In this document: in pieces, positions 39,938 to 53,000 of the stretch | Layout of the letters: every line of letters starts with the position of its first letter | How positions within the stretch are numbered: the first letter of the stretch is position 1 | DNA from: Quatrionicoccus australiensis | GTDB taxonomy: Bacteria > Pseudomonadota > Gammaproteobacteria > Burkholderiales > Rhodocyclaceae | Direction: 5' to 3' | Assembly: GCF_020510425.1 (NCBI RefSeq) | Contig: NZ_JAHBAH010000001.1 | Coordinates: forward strand, 2,709,001-2,773,000 | DNA: 64,000 nt | Translations under genes and position numbers: made by a program | The notes under the pieces: model-generated | Databases searched by the model: none | The model's input: only the letters and a program-made list of their open reading frames with translations | Told to the model about the DNA's origin: nothing

Positions 39938-40678
39938 TTAGTGGTGGTTGGTGGTGCCTTGCCTTGCCTCGACCTCGGCAACGAACATATAGCCTTGTGA
40001 GCGCCATGATTTGATGAAGCTGCTGCCGTCGGCTTGCTTGCCAAGAAGGCGTCGCATATTGGATATGTGAACATCGACAACCCTGTCGCAGGGCTGGTGG
40101 CTACGTTTCAGGACATCCGACAAAAAAACGCGCGATAAAGGTTCAAATGGGTTCGCGAGGAATGCTGAAAGTATTTCGAAAGGATAGCGGCTAAGCTGCT
40201 TCCGTTGTCCATTAGCACCGTATAACTCCTGCGCGAGGGGATCAAGAGTCCATTGGCCAAAATGAATCTTCCGGTGCTCGCTATGCAGGCGCGGGAAGGA
40301 TTGGGTGCGCTTGATCAGGCGACGGGTGCGTGCGATTAGTTCTCTCAAATTGCATGATTTTGGCAAATAATCATCGGCGCCCATTTCTATTCCGATAATT
40401 CGATCAATGTCGCTCGAGTGGCTGGAGTGAATGACGACAGGGATGTCGGATTTCAATCGTATTTGGCGCAACAGGTCCAGGCCCTTCGTGTCTTTCTGGC
40501 AGAGGTCAAGGATCACTACATCTGGCTCGTTAGCTAGTTGTCGCCACATTTCTGCGCTGTTTCTGGCGTATATGGGGTCAATGCCGGCGGCATTGAATGA
40601 TGAGCCAAGGATTGATCTGCTTGAAGGGTCTCCTTCAATGATGAGGGCAGAGTGGCGAGTCTGTTCCTGGTTTCTCAT
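39938..40678 (-). CDS. OmpR/PhoB-type response regulator, orphan
   Basis: 246 residues. Receiver with acidic pair (IIEGD), phosphoacceptor Asp58 in DVVILDLC, switch serine (IHSS) and Lys107 in GADDYLPKS; then a winged-helix domain ending in RRLLGKQADGSSFIKSWRSQGYMF. The start was taken at the ATG 40676-40678, preceded by GGAAAGG at suitable spacing; an upstream ATG at 40756 would add 26 residues. No histidine kinase gene is next to it. It diverges from the giant adhesin gene, with 394 bases between their start codons, so it is a natural candidate to regulate that gene. Codon use is more AT-rich than in the neighbours. Confidence 0.9.
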   Translation of the reverse strand: MRNQEQTRHSALIIEGDPSSRSILGSSFNAAGIDPIYARNSAEMWRQLANEPDVVILDLCQKDTKGLDLLRQIRLKSDIPVVIHSSHSSDIDRIIGIEMGADDYLPKSCNLRELIARTRRLIKRTQSFPRLHSEHRKIHFGQWTLDPLAQELYGANGQRKQLSRYPFEILSAFLANPFEPLSRVFLSDVLKRSHQPCDRVVDVHISNMRRLLGKQADGSSFIKSWRSQGYMFVAEVEARQGTTNHH

Positions 40679-40840
40679 ATGCGCCTTTCCTTGTTCTGGT
40701 ATGCACTGGCTGGCTTTGCGTAAATGACATAGGGTTGTTGAATTTGTCGATTCCATGGGGTTTTGTGTGAGTTGTTTTTGAAAGTGGTGGTCAGTGTCAT
40801 TTTTGAGTTGTTTTCCATTAAAAAAACAAATTTTCAGTTA

Positions 40841-40859
40841 TTCGTTTGTTGTTGTTTTT
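40841..40859 (+). repeat. Direct repeat copy 1 (19 bp)
   Basis: TTCGTTTGTTGTTGTTTTT, identical to 40920-40938. Distance between copies is 79 bases, roughly 7.5 helical turns. Confidence 0.85.
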
Positions 40860-40919
40860 GTTGTTGGTTTTGCTGGAAAAACGACCAATCTGGAAAGGTT
40901 GTAAAAAAGAAATGCTCTG

Positions 40920-40938
40920 TTCGTTTGTTGTTGTTTTT
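40920..40938 (+). repeat. Direct repeat copy 2 (19 bp)
   Basis: Perfect second copy of the T/G-rich 19-mer at 40841-40859, within the AT-rich region upstream of the giant adhesin gene. Confidence 0.85.
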
Positions 40939-41072
40939 AAATGATATTGTTGCGTTTTGCGGTGGTTTGCGCGATCGGTTTTGTGAATAAATGTAAACGC
41001 GTGGTTAGTTCAATGGCATGCGCTCGGTTCATTATGATGTAATCATCAAATTTAGTGAACGGAGTTTTCCCC

Positions 41073-44000
41073 ATGTCCCAAACCAATGTCATCGCAAGAG
41101 TTATCTCCCTCAGTGGTGAAGCCTTTGCCAGGGATGCTGCTGGCAAAATGCGTCGTCTCAAGGTCGGGGATGTGGTCCGTGAAGGGGAGAGCGTTGATGC
41201 CGGAAACGCTTCTCAGGCGATACTGAAGCTTGCGGATGGCAGGGAAATTTCGGTACGCCCGGGCGAGGTCGTCCGAATCGATGCCGAAGTGGCTGCGTCG
41301 ATCAAGCCTGACGCCATGGATAGTGCGCTGAGTAGCGATGGTGGTGGCTTCAAGAACGTAGCCAAGGCGCTGAACTCAGGCAAAAGTCCTGATGAGCTGA
41401 TCGAAGAAGAGGAGCCTGCGGCGGGCATCCCCGGGGGGCGCGGTAACGAAGGCCACACCTTTGTTGAACTTCTGCGGGTCGCCGAAACAGTTGATCGCCA
41501 ATCAACGCACCGGATTGACGGTTTCTCGGATCGTGTTCCGGGAGGGGAGGGGCGGGCCGCAGTCATCCTGGGCTCTGAACTGACGATCACGGTTGTTGCG
41601 CCGGACAACACCAACGATACAACCCCGACAATCACCGGGCAAACCCAGTTGGCGGCAGGGAGCAGTATTACGCTGACCATCAAGGATAGCGCCGGCGCGA
41701 CGCAAATCCTGACCGCGTTGGTTGCTGCGGATGGCAGTTTCAGCGTGGATGTTCCCGTGGCATTGCCGGATGGTGGCTATTCCGTTGTTGCGACGGGTAT
41801 CGATCTGCTTGGTAATACAGGCTACGGCTACGACACCGGTTCTGTAGATGCGACGCCGCCCGCTCTGAGCGTGCAACTGGATCCGAAGTCGGATACTGGT
41901 CAGTTGGGGGACAATGTCACTCTGGATAACACGCCAAGCATTATTGGTACTGGAGAGCCGGGGGCGACCGTTAATATTACGATGCCCGGAACTGGCGAGC
42001 ATCTCAGCACCGTGGTCGGGGCAAGCGGGACGTGGAGCCTGACGCCGACCCAGCCGATCGGCGAAGGAAGTGTGGTTATTGTAGTTACCGCTACTGATAG
42101 TGCCGGCAACATCACCAGCAAACCCTTGAACATCACGATCGACACGGTCCAACCGGTACTGCCGGAGATCAGCAGTGCGACGGACGACGTGGGCAGCATC
42201 CAGGGCACGCTGGCCAACGGTGCAAAGACGGACGATCCGACCCCGACGCTGAACGGGACGGGCGAGATCGGCTCGACGATCAAGATCTACGACGGCAGCA
42301 ACCTGCTGGGCAGCACGGTGGTGGATGGCAACGGCACCTGGCGCTTCACGCCGGGGACGGGTCTGGGCGAAGGGCAGCACAACTTCACGGCGGTGTCGGA
42401 AGACAAGGCCGGGAACCGGAGCGGGCCGAGCAACACCTACGGGCTGGAACTCGACTTCACGGCGCCGATACCTCCGGAAATCACCAGCGTGCTGGACGAC
42501 GTCGGTGCGGTGCAAGGCGCGCTGCAAGTGGGTGCGACGACGGACGACGCCAAGCCGGAAGTCAAAGGCTCGGCGGAGCCTGGCGCGACGGTGCAAGTCT
42601 ATGACGGCACGACGCTGCTGGGCAGCACGGTGGCCGGCGCCAACGGCGCCTGGACCTTCACGCCGGAGAAACCCCTGCTGACGGGCCTGCACAACCTGAC
42701 GGCCGTGGCGGTCGACGCCGCCGGGAACCCCAGTTTGCCAAGCAATGCCTTCGGCTTCACGCTGATCGGTAGCGGCGCACCCGCTGCGCCGGTGATTGTG
42801 AATGTGCTGGACGACGTGGATCCGATCATCGGCAACGTCGCGAAGAGCACGGGGATCACCAACGACGCGAACCCGGAAATCAAGGGCACGGCGGAAGCCG
42901 GTGCCAAAGTGACGCTCTACGACGGGACGAGCATCCTGGGCAGCGTGGTAGCAGACGCCAAGGGCAACTGGAGCTTCACGCCGACCACGGCCCTGCTCGA
43001 CGGCGTACACAACATCACGGCGACGGCGACCAACGCGGCCGGCAACGTCAGCCCGAGCACGGGCATCTACGACTTCACGGTGGACACGACGGCGCCGCTG
43101 GTGCCGACCATCACCAGCGTGGTGGACGACGTCGGTCTGATCAAGGGGCTGATCACGAACGGGACGGTGACCGACGACACGACGCCGACGGTCAATGGCA
43201 CGGGCGAAGCCGGTGCGACGATCAAGATCTATGACGGCACGACGCTGCTGGGCAGCGCCCTGGTCGGGGCGAGCGGCAGCTGGAGCTTCACGCCGACGAC
43301 CGCGCTGTCGAACGGCGGACACAGCCTGGCCGCGACGCAAACGGACGTGGCCGGCAACACCGGCCCGGTCAGTGGTAGCGTCAGCTTCACGATCGACACC
43401 AGCACGGTGACCTCACCGACGATCACCTCGGTGCAAGACGACGTCGGGACGATGACCGGCGCGGTGGCGCAAAGCGGGACGACGGACGACACCAAGCCGA
43501 CGATCATCGGCACGGCACCGGCAGGGACGACGATCCACGTCTATGACGGGACGGTGCTGCTGGGCAGCACGGTGACGGATGCCTTTGGCAGCTGGAGCTA
43601 CACGCCGGGCACGGCCCTGGCCGACGGGGCGCACAGCTTCACGGCGACGGCGACCAATGCGGCGGGCACGGTGAGTGCGCCGACGGCCGCCTACGCAATC
43701 ACGATCGACACGGTCCAACCGGTACTGCCGGAGATCAGCAGTGCGACGGACGACGTGGGCAGCATCCAGGGCACGCTGGCCAACGGTGCAAAGACGGACG
43801 ATCCGACCCCGACGCTGAACGGGACGGGCGAGATCGGCTCGACGATCAAGATCTACGACGGCAGCAACCTGCTGGGCAGCACGGTGGTGGATGGCAACGG
43901 CACCTGGCGCTTCACGCCGGGGACGGGTCTGGGCGAAGGGCAGCACAACTTCACGGCGGTGTCGGAAGACAAGGCCGGGAACCGGAGCGGGCCGAGCAAC

Positions 44001-47000
44001 ACCTACGGGCTGGAACTCGACTTCACGGCGCCGATACCTCCGGAAATCACCAGCGTGCTGGACGACGTCGGTGCGGTGCAAGGCGCGCTGCAAGTGGGTG
44101 CGACGACGGACGACGCCAAGCCGGAAGTCAAAGGCTCGGCGGAGCCTGGCGCGACGGTGCAAGTCTATGACGGCACGACGCTGCTGGGCAGCACGGTGGC
44201 CGGCGCCAACGGCGCCTGGACCTTCACGCCGGAGAAACCCCTGCTGACGGGCCTGCACAACCTGACGGCCGTGGCGGTCGACGCCGCCGGGAACCCCAGT
44301 TTGCCAAGCAATGCCTTCGGCTTCACGCTGATCGGTAGCGGCGCACCCGCTGCGCCGGTGATTGTGAATGTGCTGGACGACGTGGATCCGATCATCGGCA
44401 ACGTCGCGAAGAGCACGGGGATCACCAACGACGCGAACCCGGAAATCAAGGGCACGGCGGAAGCCGGTGCCAAAGTGACGCTCTACGACGGGACGAGCAT
44501 CCTGGGCAGCGTGGTAGCAGACGCCAAGGGCAACTGGAGCTTCACGCCGACCACGGCCCTGCTCGACGGCGTACACAACATCACGGCGACGGCGACCAAC
44601 GCGGCCGGCAACGTCAGCCCGAGCACGGGCATCTACGACTTCACGGTGGACACGACGGCGCCGCTGGTGCCGACCATCACCAGCGTGGTGGACGACGTCG
44701 GTCTGATCAAGGGGCTGATCACGAACGGGACGGTGACCGACGACACGACGCCGACGGTCAATGGCACGGGCGAAGCCGGTGCGACGATCAAGATCTATGA
44801 CGGCACGACGCTGCTGGGCAGCGCCCTGGTCGGGGCGAGCGGCAGCTGGAGCTTCACGCCGACGACCGCGCTGTCGAACGGCGGACACAGCCTGGCCGCG
44901 ACGCAAACGGACGTGGCCGGCAACACCGGCCCGGTCAGTGGTAGCGTCAGCTTCACGATCGACACCAGCACGGTGACCTCACCGACGATCACCTCGGTGC
45001 AAGACGACGTCGGGACGATGACCGGCGCGGTGGCGCAAAGCGGGACGACGGACGACACCAAGCCGACGATCATCGGCACGGCACCGGCAGGGACGACGAT
45101 CCACGTCTATGACGGGACGGTGCTGCTGGGCAGCACGGTGACGGATGCCTTTGGCAGCTGGAGCTACACGCCGGGCACGGCCCTGGCCGACGGGGCGCAC
45201 AGCTTCACGGCGACGGCGACCAATGCGGCGGGCACGGTGAGTGCGCCGACGGCCGCCTACGCAATCACGATCGACACGGTCCAACCGGTGCTACCGGAGA
45301 TCAGCAGTGCGACAGACGACGTGGGCAGCATCCAGGGCACGCTGGCCAACGGTGCAAAGACGGACGACCCGACCCCGACGCTGAACGGGACGGGCGAGAT
45401 CGGCTCGACGATCAAGATCTACGACGGCAGCAACCTGCTGGGCAGCACGGTGGTGGATGGCAACGGCACCTGGCGCTTCACGCCGGGGACGGGTCTGGGC
45501 GAAGGGCAGCACAACTTCACGGCGGTGTCGGAAGACAAGGCCGGGAACCGGAGCGGGCCGAGCAACACCTACGGGCTGGAACTCGACTTCACGGCGCCGA
45601 TACCCCCGGAAATCACCAGCGTGCTGGACGACGTCGGTGCGGTGCAAGGCGCGCTGCAAGTGGGTGCGACGACGGACGACGCCAAGCCGGAAGTCAAAGG
45701 CTCGGCGGAGCCTGGCGCGACGGTGCAAGTCTATGACGGCACGACGCTGCTGGGCAGCACGGTGGCCGGCGCCAACGGCGCCTGGACCTTCACGCCGGAG
45801 AATCCTCTGCTGACGGGCCTGCACAACCTGACGGCCGTGGCGGTCGACGCCGCCGGGAACCCCAGTTTGCCAAGCAATGCCTTCGGCTTCACGCTGATCG
45901 GCAGCGGCGCACCCGCTGCGCCGGTGATTGTGAATGTGCTGGACGACGTGGATCCGATCACGGGCAATGTGGCGAAGAGCACGGGGATCACCAACGACGC
46001 GAACCCGGAAATCAAGGGCACGGCCGAAGCCGGTGCCAAAGTGACGCTCTACGACGGGACGAGCATCCTGGGCAGCGTGGTAGCAGACGCCAAGGGCAAC
46101 TGGAGCTTCACGCCGACCACGGCCCTGCTCGACGGCGTACACAACATCACGGCGACAGCGACCAACGCGGCCGGCAACGTCAGCCCAAGCACGGGCATCT
46201 ACGACTTCACGGTGGACACGACGGCGCCGCTGGTGCCGACCATCACCAGCGTGGTGGACGACGTCGGTCTGATCAAGGGGCTGATCACGAACGGGACGGT
46301 GACCGACGACACGACACCGACGGTCAATGGCACGGGCGAAGCCGGTGCGACGATCAAGATCTATGACGGCACGACGCTGCTGGGCAGCGCCCTGGTCGGG
46401 GCGAGCGGCAGCTGGAGCTTCACGCCGACGACAGCGCTGTCGAACGGCGGACACAGCCTGGCCGCGACGCAAACGGACGTGGCCGGCAACACCGGCCCGG
46501 TCAGTGGTAGCGTCAGCTTCACGATCGACACCAGCACGGTGACCTCACCGACGATTACCTCGGTGCAAGACGACGTCGGGACGATGACCGGCGCGGTGGC
46601 GCAAAGCGGGACGACGGACGACACCAAGCCGACGATCATCGGCACGGCGCCGGCGGGGACGACGATCCACGTCTATGACGGGACGGTGCTGCTGGGCAGC
46701 ACGGTGACCGACGCCTTTGGCAGCTGGAGCTACACCCCGGGCACGGCCCTGGCCGACGGGGCGCACAGCTTCACGGCGACGGCGACCAATGCGGCGGGCA
46801 CGGTGAGTGCGCCGACGGCCGCCTACGCAATCACGATCGACACGGTCCAACCGGTAGTGCCGGAGATCAGCAGTGCGACAGACGACGTGGGCAGCATCCA
46901 GGGCACGCTGGCCAACGGTGCAAAGACGGACGATCCGACCCCGACGCTGAACGGGACGGGCGAGATCGGCTCGACGATCAAGATCTACGACGGCAGCAAC

Positions 47001-50000
47001 CTGCTGGGCAGCACGGTGGTGGATGGCAACGGCACCTGGCGCTTCACGCCGGGGACGGGGCTGGGCGAAGGGCAGCACAACTTCACGGCGGTGTCGGAAG
47101 ACAAGGCCGGGAACCGGAGCGGGCCGAGCAACACCTACGGGCTGGAACTCGACTTCACGGCGCCGATTCCCCCGGAAATCACCAGCGTGCTGGACGACGT
47201 CGGTGCGGTGCAAGGCGCGCTGCAAGTGGGTGCGACGACGGACGACGCCAAGCCGGAAGTCAAAGGCTCGGCGGAGCCTGGCGCGACGGTGCAAGTCTAT
47301 GACGGTGCGACGCTGCTGGGCAGCACGGTGGCCGGCGCCAACGGCGCCTGGACCTTCACGCCGGAGAATCCTCTGCTGACGGGCCTGCACAACCTGACGG
47401 CCGTGGCGGTCGACGCCGCCGGGAACCCCAGTTTGCCAAGCAATGCCTTCGGCTTCACGCTGATCGGCAGCGGCGCACCCGCTGCGCCGGTGATTGTGAA
47501 TGTGCTGGACGACGTGGATCCGATCACGGGCAATGTGGCGAAGAGCACGGGGATCACCAACGACGCGAACCCGGAAATCAAGGGCACGGCCGAAGCCGGT
47601 GCCAAAGTGACGCTCTACGACGGGACGAGCATCCTGGGCAGCGTGGTAGCAGACGCCAAGGGCAACTGGAGCTTCACGCCGACCACGGCCCTGCTCGACG
47701 GCGTACACAACATCACGGCGACAGCGACCAACGCGGCCGGCAACGTCAGCCCGAGCACGGGCATCTACGACTTCACGGTGGACACGACGGCGCCGCTGGT
47801 GCCGACCATCACCAGCGTGGTGGACGACGTCGGTCTGATCAAGGGGCTGATCACGAACGGGACGGTGACCGACGACACGACACCGACGGTCAATGGCACG
47901 GGCGAAGCCGGTGCGACGATCAAGATCTATGACGGCACGACGCTGCTGGGCAGCGCCCTGGTCGGGGCGAGCGGCAGCTGGAGCTTCACGCCGACGACCG
48001 CGCTGTCGAACGGCGGACACAGCCTGGCCGCGACGCAAACGGACGTGGCCGGCAACACCGGCCCGGTCAGTGGTAGCGTCAGCTTCACGATCGACACCAG
48101 CACGGTGACCTCACCGACGATTACCTCGGTGCAAGACGACGTCGGGACGATGACCGGCGCGGTGGCGCAAAGCGGGACGACGGACGACACCAAGCCGACG
48201 ATCATCGGCACGGCGCCGGCGGGGACGACGATCCACGTCTATGACGGGACGGTGCTGCTGGGCAGCACGGTGACCGACGCCTTTGGCAGCTGGAGCTACA
48301 CCCCGGGCACGGCCCTGGCCGACGGGGCGCACAGCTTCACGGCGACGGCGACCAATGCGGCGGGCACGGTGAGTGCGCCGACGGCCGCCTACGCAATCAC
48401 GATCGACACGGTCCAACCGGTAGTGCCGGAGATCAGCAGTGCGACAGACGACGTGGGCAGCATCCAGGGCACGCTGGCCAACGGTGCAAAGACGGACGAC
48501 CCGACCCCGACGCTGAACGGGACGGGCGAGATCGGCTCGACGATCAAGATCTACGACGGCAGCAACCTGCTGGGCAGCACGGTGGTGGATGGCAACGGGA
48601 CCTGGCGCTTCACGCCGGGGACGGGTCTGGGCGAAGGGCAGCACAACTTCACGGCGGTGTCGGAAGACAAGGCCGGGAACCGGAGCGGGCCGAGCAACAC
48701 CTACGGTCTTGAACTCGACTTCACGGCGCCGATACCCCCGGAAATCACCAGCGTGCTGGACGACGTCGGTGCGGTGCAAGGCGCGCTGCAAGTGGGTGCG
48801 ACGACGGACGACGCCAAGCCGGAAGTCAAAGGCTCGGCGGAGCCTGGCGCGACGGTGCAAGTCTATGACGGTGCGACGCTGCTGGGCAGCACGGTGGCCG
48901 GCGCCAACGGCGCCTGGACCTTCACGCCGGAGAATCCCCTGCTGACGGGCCTGCACAACCTGACGGCCGTGGCGGTCGACGCTGCCGGGAACCCCAGTTT
49001 GCCAAGCAATGCCTTCGGCTTCACGCTGATCGGTAGCGGCGCACCCGCTGCGCCGGTGATTGTGAATGTGCTGGACGACGTGGATCCGATCACGGGCAAT
49101 GTGGCGAAGAGCACGGGGATCACCAACGACGCGAACCCGGAAATCAAGGGCACGGCCGAAGCCGGTGCCAAAGTGACGCTCTACGACGGGACGAGCATCC
49201 TGGGCAGCGTGGTAGCAGACGCCAAGGGCAACTGGAGCTTCACGCCGACCACGGCCCTGCTCGACGGCGTACACAACATCACGGCGACAGCGACCAACGC
49301 GGCCGGCAACGTCAGCCCGAGCACGGGCATCTACGACTTCACGGTGGACACGACGGCGCCGCTGGTGCCGACCATCACCAGCGTGGTGGACGACGTCGGT
49401 CTGATCAAGGGGCTGATCACGAACGGGACGGTGACCGACGACACGACACCGACGGTCAATGGCACGGGCGAAGCCGGTGCGACGATCAAGATCTATGACG
49501 GCACGACGCTGCTGGGCAGCGCCCTGGTCGGGGCGAGCGGCAGCTGGAGCTTCACGCCGACGACCGCGCTGTCGAACGGCGGACACAGCCTGGCCGCGAC
49601 GCAAACGGACGTGGCCGGCAACACCGGCCCGGTCAGTGGTAGCGTCAGCTTCACGATCGACACCAGCACGGTGACCTCACCGACGATCACCTCGGTGCAA
49701 GACGACGTCGGGACGATGACCGGCGCGGTGGCGCAAAGCGGGACGACGGACGACACCAAGCCGACGATCATCGGCACGGCACCGGCAGGGACGACGATCC
49801 ACGTCTATGACGGGACGCTGCTGCTGGGCAGCACGGTGACCGACGCCTTTGGCAGCTGGAGCTACACCCCGGGCACGGCCCTGGCCGACGGGGCGCACAG
49901 CTTCACGGCGACGGCGACCAATGCGGCCGGCACGGTCAGTGCGCCGACGGCCGCCTATGCGATCACGATCGACACGGTCCAGCCGGTGCTGCCGGAGATC

Positions 50001-53000
50001 AGCAGTGCGACAGACGATGTCGGCAGCATCCAGGGCACGCTACAGAACGGCGCGAAGACGGACGATCCGACCCCGACGCTGAACGGGACGGGCGAGATCG
50101 GCTCGACGATCAAGATCTACGACGGCAGCAACCTGTTGGGCAGCACGGTGGTGGATGGCAACGGGACCTGGCGGTTCACGCCGGGGACGGGGCTGGGCGA
50201 AGGGCAGCACAACTTCACGGCGGTGTCGGAAGACAAGGCCGGGAACCGGAGCGGGCCGAGCAACACCTACGGGCTGGAACTCGACTTCACGGCGCCGATA
50301 CCCCCGGAAATCACCAGCGTGCTGGACGACGTCGGTGCGGTGCAAGGCGCGCTGCAAGTGGGTGCGACGACGGACGACGCCAAGCCGGAAGTCAAAGGCT
50401 CGGCCGAACCGGGCGCGACGGTGCAAGTCTATGACGGCACGACGCTGCTGGGCAGCACGGTGGCCGGCGCCAACGGCGCCTGGACCTTCACGCCGGAGAA
50501 TCCTCTGCTGACGGGCCTGCACAACCTGACGGCCGTGGCGGTCGACGCCGCCGGGAACCCCAGTTTGCCAAGCAATGCCTTCGGCTTCACGCTGATCGGT
50601 AGCGGCGCACCCGCTGCGCCGGTGATTGTGAATGTGCTGGACGACGTGGATCCGATCATCGGCAACGTCGCGAAGAGCACGGGGATCACCAACGACGCGA
50701 ACCCGGAAATCAAGGGCACGGCGGAAGCCGGTGCCAAAGTGACGCTCTACGACGGGACGAGCATCCTGGGCAGCGTGGTAGCAGACGCCAAGGGCAACTG
50801 GAGCTTCACGCCGACCACGGCCCTGCTCGACGGCGTACACAACATCACGGCGACGGCGACCAACGCGGCCGGCAACGTCAGCCCGAGCACGGGCATCTAC
50901 GACTTCACGGTGGACACGACGGCGCCGCTGGTGCCGACCATCACCAGCGTGGTGGACGACGTCGGTCTGATCAAGGGGCTGATCACGAACGGGACGGTGA
51001 CCGACGACACGACGCCGACGGTCAATGGCACGGGCGAAGCCGGTGCGACGATCAAGATCTATGACGGCACGACGCTGCTGGGCAGCGCCCTGGTCGGGGC
51101 GAGCGGCAGCTGGAGCTTCACGCCGACGACCGCGCTGTCGAACGGCGGACACAGCCTGGCCGCGACGCAAACGGACGTGGCCGGCAACACCGGCCCGGTC
51201 AGTGGTAGCGTCAGCTTCATGATCGACACCAGCACGGTGACCTCACCGACGATCACCTCGGTGCAAGACGACGTCGGGACGATGACCGGCGCGGTGGCGC
51301 AAAGCGGGACGACGGACGACACCAAGCCGACGATCATCGGCACGGCACCGGCAGGGACGACGATCCACGTCTATGACGGGACGGTGCTGCTGGGCAGCAC
51401 GGTGACGGATGCCTTTGGCAGCTGGAGCTACACGCCGGGCACGGCCCTGGCCGACGGGGCGCACAGCTTCACGGCGACGGCGACCAATGCGGCGGGCACG
51501 GTGAGTGCGCCGACGGCCGCCTACGCAATCACGATCGACACGGTCCAACCGGTGCTACCGGAGATCAGCAGTGCGACAGACGACGTGGGGAGCATCCAGG
51601 GCACGCTGGCCAACGGTGCAAAGACGGACGACCCGACCCCGACGCTGAACGGGACGGGCGAGATCGGCTCGACGATCAAGATCTACGACGGCAGCAACCT
51701 GTTGGGCAGCACGGTGGTGGATGGCAACGGCACCTGGCGCTTCACGCCGGGGACGGGTCTGGGCGAAGGGCAGCACAACTTCACGGCGGTGTCGGAAGAC
51801 AAGGCCGGGAACCGGAGCGGGCCGAGCAACACCTACGGGCTGGAACTCGACTTCACGGCGCCGGCAATCAGTGATCAGTCCTTCAGCTATGCCGAAGATC
51901 AGCTTGCTGGCGCACTCGTTGCCACTGTTATGGTGACTGATGGCAATGGAGTTACGGCTTATCAGTTCAAATGGTCGGACAATAGCTTCCACTCGACTTC
52001 CGAGGATGGCTTCTTTGCCGTGAATGCCCAGGGGCAGATTTCCCTTACGGCAAGCGGCGCCTCGTCGCGGGCCAACGATTTCGAGACTTCAGCCAATACC
52101 TGGAACTATGTCGTCGTTGCGCTTGATGCTGCCGGCAATTACAACCTGGCAACCGTGTCGCTCAGCGAAACCAATCTTAACGATACCGCTCCATTTGTTG
52201 GAAATGCTGTTGCAGTCAATATTTCCGAGGAGGGCTTGAGCGGGGCTTTTGCCGATGCGGCCGGTGCGCCTGATACCACGGATCTGCTGGTAGCGAACGG
52301 TACGGTGACGGTTTCCGACCCCGACGGCAACGGTACGATGCTGACCCTGAGTGCACCGAGCAACGGGCTGAGTTCGGATGGCGTCCTCCTTACCTGGTCC
52401 GGAGACGGGACTTCGCACCTGATCGGCTATGGTGGCGCATCGGGGACGACACCGATCATCGACGTGACGATCGATAACACCGGTGCCTACAAGGTGACCC
52501 TGCTCGGGCCGGTTGATCAGGCGACGGGCAATGGCGAGAATGTTCTGACTGTCAATTTTGGCGTCAATGCGACGGACGGGACCTGGACAACAAGCAATCC
52601 CACGGCAATCACCGTCAACATCGAGGACGACTCGCCGCTGGCCAATCCGGTTTCGACGGTGGTGGTTGGTACGGCCACGGTCAACAGCAACCTAATGTTC
52701 GTTCTCGATCTTTCCGGCTCGATGAGCAGCGCGAGCGGGATGGAAGGGTTGGATCGCTTGCAGGCCACGGTTGCTGCAATCCGCGAGGTGCTCGAGCAAT
52801 ACGGGAGTATCGGCGACGTGATGGTCAATATCACGACCTTCGGTTCAACCGCTACCGGTGGAACCTGGATGACGGTATCCCAGGCCGAGACTTTCCTTGA
52901 TTCGGTGTCGGCCAATGCCGGCAATACCAACTACGATGCGGGGCTGGCTGCGGCAATGTCGGCGTTTTCCGGTGGCGGCAAGCTGAGTGGCAGCAACGTC

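Larger units (their letters stand above)
40679..41072. promoter_or_regulatory. AT-rich divergent regulatory region (regulator / giant adhesin)
   Basis: This 394-base gap has no convincing gene and is markedly AT-rich compared with its surroundings. It holds T-rich runs, two copies of a 19-base direct repeat (annotated separately), and a small dyad TGATG-TAAT-CATCA at 41035-41048 close to the adhesin start. It ends with CGGAG as the ribosome-binding site before the ATG at 41073. Low GC and dyad symmetry suggest a nucleoid-protein or response-regulator target. The -10/-35 elements cannot be assigned safely. Confidence 0.6.

Noticed and set aside
40763..40990. 75-codon frame with many Cys codons in the AT-rich region before the adhesin
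   Set aside because: T-rich sequence gives Phe/Cys/Leu runs by composition; no good ribosome-binding site, and the region carries direct repeats instead.
41005..41030. Sigma-54-type promoter before the adhesin (TGGCATG present)
   Set aside because: The -12 element does not match TTGC at the needed spacing.
43413..50000. Several long open frames of about 497 residues on the strand opposite the adhesin repeats, identical from unit to unit
   Set aside because: They mirror the repeated GC-rich sense codons, are Arg/His/Val-rich low-complexity in translation, and have no ribosome-binding site or family match.
42147..51863. Possible CRISPR array or phage repeat region
   Set aside because: Units are 1566 bp, in frame, with no spacers; they encode Ig-like protein domains.
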